Assembly (NCBI GenBank): GCA_016191715.1
Contig: JACPVN010000126.1
Coordinates: 1-10,808 of the forward strand
Direction: 5' to 3'
From: Ignavibacteriota bacterium
GTDB lineage: Bacteria; Bacteroidota; Ignavibacteria; UBA10030; SZUA-254
Length of the DNA: 10,808 nt
Under the pieces are notes generated by a model, which saw only the letters and a program-made list of their open reading frames with translations, did not search any database and was not told the origin of the DNA. The translations under genes were made by a program, and so were the position numbers. Of this stretch, positions 5,211 to 10,808 are shown in pieces (positions within the stretch are counted from its first letter, which is position 1; the number at the start of each line of letters is the position of its first letter).

Positions 5211-7913
5211 ATGCCCCGTATTTCGTTGAACATCAGAAATAAACTTGTCATCCTTTTCTCACTCTTAGTGTTGATTATTTCAATTTTCATTTATATCTAT
5301 GTTCCATCCCGAATCGAAGAGCAGGCGGGACACGCGTTGATTGAGAAAACAAACAGCATCGCCCGCATGACCGCTTTCAGTTTACGGTCAGCGCTTGTTT
5401 TTTCCGACATCCAAACAATGAACGAAGAACTTCAGGGGGCAAAGCAAAATAACGATGTTCTGTATATCATCATTCAAAATGATTCCGGTAACGTCATCGC
5501 TGAATACAACATGGCTCAGGCAGAACACCATGCTTTTTCGGTGATTGATACTCAAACAAGTTTCTCAGAAGGTAAACAACTGTACAAAACGTTCGTGCCG
5601 ATTTTCAACAACAATAAAACAATCGGAACATTGTTCATCGGTGTTTCCTTGTTGAATGTTCATGCTGAAGTTGAGAAAAGTAAAAACAATATTGCGTTGG
5701 TCAGTTTTTTTATCTTCCTCACCGGAATCCTTGCTGTGGTGAGCATCAGCAGTCTGGTGACGCTTCCGCTCAGGCAAATGGTGAGGACTGTTGATATGAT
5801 TTCTGAAGGCGACTTGTCTCATCGGGCAGTTGTAGTTTCCGACGATGAAGTGGGTCACCTTGCACAATCGTTTAACCGGATGGTGGAAAACGTTCAGGCG
5901 GCACAGGAAGAACTTGAACAATGGAATCGAACATTAGAGAGACGTGTTGATGAACGTACAAAAGAACTTCGTCTTGAAATCTCCGAACGGAAGCAAGCGG
6001 AAAGTAAATTACGCGAAAGCGAAGAACGCTTCCGTCAACTTTCCGAAGCGAGTTTTGAAGGAATCGTCATTCATCATCAAGGGACGATTTTAGAATCGAA
6101 TCAAGCGCTTGCAAAAATGTTCGGACATGAATTACATGAAATGCTCGGAAGAAATGCTCTCGAATTTACTGCACCGGTATCAAAAGCCACCGTCGAACAG
6201 AATATCCGTTCCGGGAATGAAGCTCCGTATGAAGCAATCGGTAAAAGAAAAGATGGAACGTTCTTTCCGGTAGAACTTATCGGGAAGGCGATGGTCTATC
6301 ATGGAAAAAATGCACGCGTAACTGCAATCAGAGATATTACACAACGAAAACAGGCGGAGAACGCACTGCGTGAATCGGAACAAAAACTTCGGCAAAGTCT
6401 CGCATTGCAAAAGCGACTGCTAAGTTCGCTCCCGACAATTTCTTTTATCACGACTGATTTCAATGCGAACATCACCTCGTTTAGCCCCGGAGCGGAACAA
6501 ATTTTCGGATACACTGCGGACGAGGTCATGGGGAAACCGGTTGCCATCGTTCACGTGCCGGAAGATGCGGCAAAATTTCCTGAAATCATCCGCAAACAAC
6601 TTGAAGGGCAAATTGGCTATAGCGGTGAGATGACGCTCATAAGGAAAAACGGAGAGCAGTTTCCTGCTCAGTTTATTACTTCACCAATAATAGATGCCGA
6701 CGGAACAGTGATGGGGTTATTGGGTGTAACTCAGGATATCACCGAGCGAAAACGTTTGGAAGAACAACTTCGTCATGCGCATAAAATGGAAAGTATCGGA
6801 ACACTGGCAGGCGGAATCGCTCACGACTTCAATAACATTCTCGGAATTATTCTTGGTTATATTTCTTCACTTCAACGAAGCAGCGATTTTACAAAACAGC
6901 GGTTTGAAAAAAGTGCGGAAGCAATTAATAAAGTGATTACCCGTGGTGCACATCTCGTCCGGCAACTGCTGACCTTTGCCCGGAAAACTGATGTCGAGTT
7001 CGAACCGACGAACGTGAACGATGTTATCATCGAACTGACAAAAATGATTTATGAAACTTTTCCGAAAACAATATCAACTTCGCTATCGCTCAATCCGAAT
7101 CTTCCCTTCATCATTGCCGACCATAATCAACTGCATCAATCATTGCTCAATTTGTGTGTGAATGCCCGCGATGCAATGCCCGAAGGAGGAACGTTAAGCA
7201 TTTCCACCACCATTGTTTCGAAGGAAGTACTTCGTCCTCAACATCCAGAAGCACAGGAAGAACATTACGCTTGTATCCTCGTCAACGACACCGGAACCGG
7301 GATGAAGAAAGAAACGGTTGAGAGAATCTTTGAACCGTTCTTCACAACCAAAGAGATTGGGAAAGGGACAGGATTAGGACTTGCAGTTGTTTATGGCATC
7401 GTGCAAAGTCACCGCGGCTTTATTGATGTTAAAAGTGTTCCGGGGTCCGGCACAACATTCAGAATTCTGCTTCCGATGGTTCCCGGTAGCGCAGAAGTGC
7501 TCACTCCCCTGCAAGAAGCAGAACAACCCGCTCCTCGCGGAACGGAAACCATCCTCCTCATCGAGGATGAAGAACTGTTATTAGAACTTCTTGTAACGTT
7601 GTTACGTCAATACGGATACACCGTGTTTACGGCGATGGACGGTGAAGAAGCAATTTTAGTATTTGAACAACATTACACTGAAATACAACTTGTCGTTACT
7701 GATTTAGGATTACCGAAATTGAGCGGCTGGCAGGCATTTCAGAAAATGAAAGAAACCAATCCGGGTATCAAGGTAATCTTAGCGACCGGATATATAGAGC
7801 CGCACGAGAAGGCGCTCTTCCTTGAAGGAGGCATCAGAGAAATCATTTCAAAACCGTACGAACCGACAGAACTTCTGACAGTAATTCACCGGGTCATCCA
7901 CGAAGTATCTTAA
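5211..7913 (+). CDS. Membrane hybrid histidine kinase: CHASE8-like sensor, HAMP, two PAS, HisKA, HATPase, receiver
   Basis: This 900-residue protein has transmembrane helices at about 11-31 and 161-183 enclosing a periplasmic domain of about 130 residues. Segment 52-100 (ALVFSDIQTMNEELQGA, then DVLYIIIQNDSGNVIAEYN) resembles CHASE8, the sensor type of YfiN. HAMP follows at about 184-237 and a coiled coil at about 222-272. PAS1 is at about 271-382 and PAS2 at about 393-515; each PAS is preceded by a similar linker (ERKQAESKLRESEE and QRKQAENALRESEQ). The kinase core has the H box GGIAHDFNN with His538, the N box around Asn647/Asn651, G1 DTGTG at 693-697, the F box FEPFFTTK at 707-714 and G2 GKGTGLGL at 717-724. 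The C-terminal receiver has Glu785/Asp786, phosphoacceptor Asp831 in DLGLPK, Thr859 and Lys881. All catalytic residues are present. No Hpt or DNA-binding output domain is attached. It is last in the operon and its stop codon overlaps that of the convergent dehydrogenase. The signal is probably periplasmic and passed through the YfiR-like protein; the output partner is unknown. Confidence 0.93.
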   Translation: MPRISLNIRNKLVILFSLLVLIISIFIYIYVPSRIEEQAGHALIEKTNSIARMTAFSLRSALVFSDIQTMNEELQGAKQNNDVLYIIIQNDSGNVIAEYNMAQAEHHAFSVIDTQTSFSEGKQLYKTFVPIFNNNKTIGTLFIGVSLLNVHAEVEKSKNNIALVSFFIFLTGILAVVSISSLVTLPLRQMVRTVDMISEGDLSHRAVVVSDDEVGHLAQSFNRMVENVQAAQEELEQWNRTLERRVDERTKELRLEISERKQAESKLRESEERFRQLSEASFEGIVIHHQGTILESNQALAKMFGHELHEMLGRNALEFTAPVSKATVEQNIRSGNEAPYEAIGKRKDGTFFPVELIGKAMVYHGKNARVTAIRDITQRKQAENALRESEQKLRQSLALQKRLLSSLPTISFITTDFNANITSFSPGAEQIFGYTADEVMGKPVAIVHVPEDAAKFPEIIRKQLEGQIGYSGEMTLIRKNGEQFPAQFITSPIIDADGTVMGLLGVTQDITERKRLEEQLRHAHKMESIGTLAGGIAHDFNNILGIILGYISSLQRSSDFTKQRFEKSAEAINKVITRGAHLVRQLLTFARKTDVEFEPTNVNDVIIELTKMIYETFPKTISTSLSLNPNLPFIIADHNQLHQSLLNLCVNARDAMPEGGTLSISTTIVSKEVLRPQHPEAQEEHYACILVNDTGTGMKKETVERIFEPFFTTKEIGKGTGLGLAVVYGIVQSHRGFIDVKSVPGSGTTFRILLPMVPGSAEVLTPLQEAEQPAPRGTETILLIEDEELLLELLVTLLRQYGYTVFTAMDGEEAILVFEQHYTEIQLVVTDLGLPKLSGWQAFQKMKETNPGIKVILATGYIEPHEKALFLEGGIREIISKPYEPTELLTVIHRVIHEVS

Positions 7914-8710
7914 CTCACTCCCCGCTTTTTGTGGAGCCCATGAACCATAGAAAGCAAAAATTGTTTGGGGAGAAAACGTACACAACATGTAACGATCGTG
8001 TTCATTGCACCGGGAACAATCATTCTTTTCCCTTTCATCAAACCGGAGTACGCAGTTTCTGCAACCTCATGTGCGTTCATCATGAAGATGCTTTTCAGCA
8101 AGTGCATATTTGACATGCCGGCATGTCGTTGAAATTCTGTTTCTGTCGGACCGGGACAGAGTGTTGCAACCGTAACACCCGTTCCTTCCGTTTCTTTGGA
8201 CAATGCTTCAGAGAATGAAACGACAAACGATTTCGTTGCATAGTAAATAGCCATCATCGGTCCCGGTTGAAATGCGGCTGTCGAAGCAACATTCAATATC
8301 TTACCGCTTTTGCGAACAACCATTTCACGAAGAAAATATTTCGTCAGCAATGCAAGCGTTACCATATTCAGTTGCATTTCTCCCCTCTCCTTTTCTTCAT
8401 CGAGTTCCCAATAATTTCCCCACGTTCCGAAGCCGGCATTGTTTATTACTATTTCAACGGTAAGGTGTTTTGTATGGATCCGTTCATACAATTCCTTCGC
8501 GGATTCGGGCAAAGATAGATCAATTGCCATCACTTCGCACTCAGTATCATACCTTGCTTTCAACTCATTTGCGACTGTTTGGAGTCGTTGTTCGTTTCGG
8601 GCAACAAGGATAATGTTATGCCTGTTGAGCGCAAACACTCTTGCGAGTTCAAGTCCGATTCCGCATGAACCACCGGTAATAAGAACATAACCATTAATTT
8701 TGTTCATCAT
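7910..8710 (-). CDS. Short-chain dehydrogenase/reductase, classical SDR (DltE/COG0300-like)
   Basis: From the ATG at 8710-8708 this is 266 residues, a normal length for a classical SDR. Residues 12-19 (TGGSCGIG) are the nucleotide-binding glycine motif. Arg38 in VAR after the second strand suggests NADP(H). NNAG is at 90-93 and the catalytic tetrad is Asn115, Ser143, Tyr156 and Lys160 (YYATK), followed by CPGPTET at 185-191. It is a soluble oxidoreductase of unknown substrate, most like the broad DltE-type group. The reading frame also extends to a GTG at 8743, but that start lies inside the stem of an intrinsic terminator and would add a Phe-rich segment foreign to the family. AGAAGA at 8718-8723 is a fair ribosome-binding site for the ATG at 8710. 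A second ATG follows directly at 8707. The glycine motif has Cys17 where most members have Ser. The stop codon overlaps the kinase stop. No separate promoter is evident, so expression may come from read-through or from within the preceding gene. Confidence 0.9.
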   Translation of the reverse strand: MMNKINGYVLITGGSCGIGLELARVFALNRHNIILVARNEQRLQTVANELKARYDTECEVMAIDLSLPESAKELYERIHTKHLTVEIVINNAGFGTWGNYWELDEEKERGEMQLNMVTLALLTKYFLREMVVRKSGKILNVASTAAFQPGPMMAIYYATKSFVVSFSEALSKETEGTGVTVATLCPGPTETEFQRHAGMSNMHLLKSIFMMNAHEVAETAYSGLMKGKRMIVPGAMNTIVTCCVRFLPKQFLLSMVHGLHKKRGVS

Positions 8711-8727
8711 TAAATCATCTTCTAAGG

Positions 8728-8765
8728 AAAAAAAAAATGCCACTTACGGTTGAAGCAAGTGGCAT
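8728..8765 (-). terminator. Rho-independent terminator after the lamin-tail/propeller lipoprotein gene
   Basis: A perfect 9-bp inverted repeat, ATGCCACTT (8737-8745) and AAGTGGCAT (8757-8765), surrounds an 11-base loop. On the minus strand the stem is followed immediately by a run of ten T residues (8737-8728). It lies 21 bases after the lipoprotein stop codon and 18 bases before the dehydrogenase ATG. This is the clearest terminator in the window and separates the two genes transcriptionally. Confidence 0.88.
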
Positions 8766-8786
8766 AGAGAAATACATCGAAATTTT

Positions 8787-10574
8787 TTACGGTGACGCTA
8801 ACTGACTCACCCAACCAGGTATTGGTGTGTTGGTTAAATAATAATACTGATTCGTACTGAATGTATTCAAATCAGTCTTCAACAAATTTTTATACCGGGC
8901 AAGAGACCACCATTCAGGCATTGCCGGGGCAGGTAGATTGAAAGAATAATCAGTGCTTAATTGATAATCTCCAAATCGAATGACTTCTAAAGTTCTAGCT
9001 TCAATCCCTGAACCCATAGGTTCCGAAGATGAAAATTTGACAAAAATTTTCAGTAACCGTATTTCGCTTGTCCTAAGTAAATTCCACCTTGCAAATGTAA
9101 AACTTTGATTTCTTGCTTCATTATTTATTGAATCAAGATTATTAGACGAAAATACTGCGGCAATATCATTATGCATCATAATGGGGTCAGATGGACCGGT
9201 ATAAGTATGGTTTTCAAATTTATTTTCGTCACTGGTTATAACTACAAATCCGCCTGGTTCGAGCGTAACGTTGTTTTGTGATTGAAAATAAACAAATCCT
9301 GTATCAACCTTTGTTATGAAATCGCGGTTAATGATTGGAGGAAACGTACTTCTATCTGCGAATACATGTTGTCGTTCACACCATGCTTGAATAACATATA
9401 AATTCAAAACTTCTTCGAGCAATGGTAAGAATGAAGCCGATGTGAGTTTGGCTGTCGTTCCGCTTTCTTGTCTTGTCCACGTAGTTCCTCCATTGGAGGT
9501 GTAAAGAATTAGCCCGCCATCACCCAGCACAAATCCATGTTCCTGGTCAACAAATTCGACATAATTTAAATTGACATTCGTACCGCTGTTTAATCTTGTC
9601 CAGGGTGCAGTTCCTTTCGTGGTTGTTTTCACAATCGTTCCGTTATTCCCGACCGCCCACGCATGACCTGTTTGAAAACAGGAGACTGAATTTAAATCTA
9701 CCGTCACAGTTGAAGTGTCAGATAACCAAACGCCGCCTCCGGAGACTGTATAGAGTATAACTCCGTTCGTACCGACACAGCGTCCTTCAGTTGAACTGAT
9801 AGCGCCATCAATTGTACGAGTATATCGTATTGCATTGTACTTTTCCTGCCGCGGAGTAGATTGTTTTGTCCAGTGTGTTCCGATATTTTCCGAACGTAAT
9901 ATTATTGTATCTCCGCATACTGTAAGAAAAGTCGTATTGATTCCGAAGATGTCCGTAATAATAGGTTTTGTCGGAAGTGAAAGACTTGTAATCTTTGTCC
10001 AGGATGTTCCCCGGTTAATTGAACGAAGGACGGTACCGCTATCACCGGAAACCCAGAGTACTTTCGGATTAGGAATACCGGAATAAAAATTCAACACCCA
10101 AATACTCTGAAAATTTCCATACTCCGGTTTTGAATAAATAGTAAACCACGATTGTCCTTTATCGGTGCTTTTATAAATTTTCCCCTGGTTTCCGACTGCA
10201 AATAATGTATCTTTATTGTAGTAAGCGATTTTGTTAAATTTCGGAACCGTGTCCGTTGTATATTTTGTCCATGAATCGCCGGATTCATTTGTCCATAAGA
10301 CTGTACCACCGTCTCCGGCAACCCAACCGCTTGCAGGATTGGTTGAATTATACCAGTTGATATCATGATTGGTCGGGTTGTATATTTCAATCCACGAATA
10401 CGCATAATACTTATCCGGAGAGATGGAAAATACTTCATTGATTATCAAGTCATTTCCGACAGTTGTAGATTGTGCCGGTTGGTCTCTGTCCGTAATAAGG
10501 TCGCAACCGACGAGAAACACCGAATAAATAATTACTGCAAAAATAGTAAAACGTAATTTCATTAATTTGTCCAT
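8787..10574 (-). CDS. Lipoprotein with a lamin-tail domain apparently split by a seven-blade Ycf48-like propeller
   Basis: This 595-residue protein has a lipoprotein signal peptide ending in the lipobox LVGC with Cys24; acidic residues follow (CDLITDRD). A second in-frame ATG at 10562 (residue 5) gives a more standard signal peptide and may be the real start. Residues 42-74 carry the lamin-tail opening INEV and WIEIYNPTN. Seven propeller motifs of the Ycf48/BNR type then follow at about 83, 124, 173, 216, 264, 305 and 347, each G-x-G-x-x-x-x-S/T...G-x-x-W, for example GWVAGDGGTVLWT and GFVLGDGGLILYTSNGGTTW. After residue 380 comes what looks like the other half of a lamin-tail domain: LEPGGFVVITSDENKF at 438-453, then SLARYKN and TNTPIPGW near the end. 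It is probably a binding or structural protein at the cell surface or periplasm; no catalytic residues are evident. The gene starts 27 bases after a PorV/PorQ-like gene and ends at a strong terminator. It is visibly richer in A/T than the gene at 1-1318. Confidence 0.85.
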   Translation of the reverse strand: MDKLMKLRFTIFAVIIYSVFLVGCDLITDRDQPAQSTTVGNDLIINEVFSISPDKYYAYSWIEIYNPTNHDINWYNSTNPASGWVAGDGGTVLWTNESGDSWTKYTTDTVPKFNKIAYYNKDTLFAVGNQGKIYKSTDKGQSWFTIYSKPEYGNFQSIWVLNFYSGIPNPKVLWVSGDSGTVLRSINRGTSWTKITSLSLPTKPIITDIFGINTTFLTVCGDTIILRSENIGTHWTKQSTPRQEKYNAIRYTRTIDGAISSTEGRCVGTNGVILYTVSGGGVWLSDTSTVTVDLNSVSCFQTGHAWAVGNNGTIVKTTTKGTAPWTRLNSGTNVNLNYVEFVDQEHGFVLGDGGLILYTSNGGTTWTRQESGTTAKLTSASFLPLLEEVLNLYVIQAWCERQHVFADRSTFPPIINRDFITKVDTGFVYFQSQNNVTLEPGGFVVITSDENKFENHTYTGPSDPIMMHNDIAAVFSSNNLDSINNEARNQSFTFARWNLLRTSEIRLLKIFVKFSSSEPMGSGIEARTLEVIRFGDYQLSTDYSFNLPAPAMPEWWSLARYKNLLKTDLNTFSTNQYYYLTNTPIPGWVSQLASP

Positions 10575-10601
10575 TTGATTTTCAACTTCATTAATTTTTT
10601 G

Positions 10602-10808
10602 TTAGAACATCAGTTCAATAGTAAAGGAATGAGTTCCGGGAAGATATTTGAAATTATTATAACCGTAGTCCACCATACCGTCTATGCCGAAACTTCCTAA
10701 CTTCACACCGAAACCGCCGGTCACATCTTCCTGATCGTATGCGAACTTCCATCCGCCGCGTAACGCAAACATGTTGTTCACTTCATACTCCATTCCCCAA
10801 TTGTACTG
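10602..10808 (-). CDS. C-terminal end of a PorV/PorQ-like outer-membrane beta-barrel protein, 5' end outside the window
   Basis: The minus strand is open from the window edge to a TAA at 10604-10602, giving 68 residues of a protein that begins outside. The sequence contains WGMEYEVNNMFALRGGWKF, then a glycine-rich strand (GGFGVKLGSFGIDGMVDYGY) and THSFTIELMF ending in Phe. Alternating amphipathic strands and a C-terminal aromatic residue are the mark of an outer-membrane barrel. The order 'EY...LRGG...GxG...D-Y...THxFxI' fits the PorV/PorQ (UPF0164-like) family common in the FCB group. PorV belongs to the type IX secretion system, but many family members have no established role. An internal ATG at 10793 is not the start, because the frame stays open upstream of it. 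The following lipoprotein gene starts 27 bases downstream and is probably co-transcribed. The family assignment rests on a short fragment. Confidence 0.65.
   Translation of the reverse strand, partial: QYNWGMEYEVNNMFALRGGWKFAYDQEDVTGGFGVKLGSFGIDGMVDYGYNNFKYLPGTHSFTIELMF

Larger units (their letters stand above)
2613..7913 (+). other. Predicted three-gene operon: TonB receptor, YfiR-like protein, CHASE8-like hybrid kinase
   Basis: The three plus-strand genes have gaps of 10 bases (4614-4623) and 17 bases (5194-5210), and no terminator-like hairpin lies between them. The second and third genes have no recognisable Shine-Dalgarno sequence. The bases just before the second ATG (TCCTCC, 4615-4620) even resemble the anti-Shine-Dalgarno core, so translation is probably coupled or uses leaderless-like initiation. 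A single promoter upstream of 2613 would serve all three genes. Co-transcription is inferred from spacing and orientation. Confidence 0.8.

Noticed and set aside
8711..8743. Extended GTG start for the dehydrogenase
   Set aside because: The GTG is inside the left arm of a strong terminator stem and the added residues come from its A/T tract. The ATG at 8710 has a usable ribosome-binding site and places the glycine motif at the usual distance from the N-terminus.
9310..9430. Possible frameshift in the lipoprotein where the propeller pattern stops (residues about 381-420)
   Set aside because: The frame stays open and the downstream sequence carries coherent lamin-tail-like motifs to the natural end. 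Seven blades already complete a propeller, so no missing blade needs explaining.
10602..10793. A complete 63-residue small protein starting at the ATG at 10793
   Set aside because: The frame is open upstream to the window edge, and the sequence is plainly the last strands of a larger outer-membrane barrel.

Overview
The window looks like a chromosomal segment from a Gram-negative bacterium of the FCB superphylum (Bacteroidota, Ignavibacteriota or Chlorobiota type), probably an environmental lineage. The clues are the C-terminal end of a PorV/PorQ-like outer-membrane barrel, a lamin-tail plus Ycf48-like propeller lipoprotein, a sortilin-like Asp-box protein, a hybrid kinase with a DLGLPK-type receiver, moderate to low GC, and several genes without a Shine-Dalgarno sequence. 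The exact taxon cannot be fixed from this sequence. I see no tRNA, rRNA, CRISPR array, transposase, integrase or phage gene.

Layout. Bases 1-1318 (minus) hold the N-terminal 439 residues of an exported sortilin-like Asp-box propeller protein whose 3' end lies outside the window. Bases 1363-1420 carry a run of inverted repeats. Bases 1418-2344 (minus) encode an exported two-domain rhodanese sulfurtransferase. The divergent intergenic region 2345-2612 holds candidate promoters for both directions and a four-copy, roughly helically phased octamer repeat. Bases 2613-7913 (plus) form a tight three-gene operon: a TonB-dependent receptor, a YfiR/DUF4154 periplasmic protein, and a membrane hybrid histidine kinase (CHASE8-like sensor, HAMP, PAS, PAS, HisKA, HATPase, receiver). 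A short-chain dehydrogenase (minus, 7910-8710) meets the kinase gene tail to tail, with both stop codons inside one TTAA. A strong intrinsic terminator (8728-8765, minus) ends the preceding transcript, which carries the 3' end of a PorV/PorQ-like gene (10602-10808) and a 595-residue lipoprotein (8787-10574).

How the genes may work together. The most interesting unit is the 2613-7913 operon. In the Pseudomonas YfiBNR system, periplasmic YfiR restrains YfiN, a membrane protein with a CHASE8 sensor and a GGDEF output. Here a YfiR-family protein lies next to a similar-looking sensor, but the output is a hybrid histidine kinase and the outer-membrane partner is a TonB-dependent receptor with no FecA-type signalling domain. 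I infer a three-layer envelope signalling route in which a receptor event is relayed through a YfiR-like protein to a phosphorelay kinase. No output regulator is encoded nearby. A second notable object is the lipoprotein, in which a complete seven-blade propeller appears to be inserted into a lamin-tail domain.
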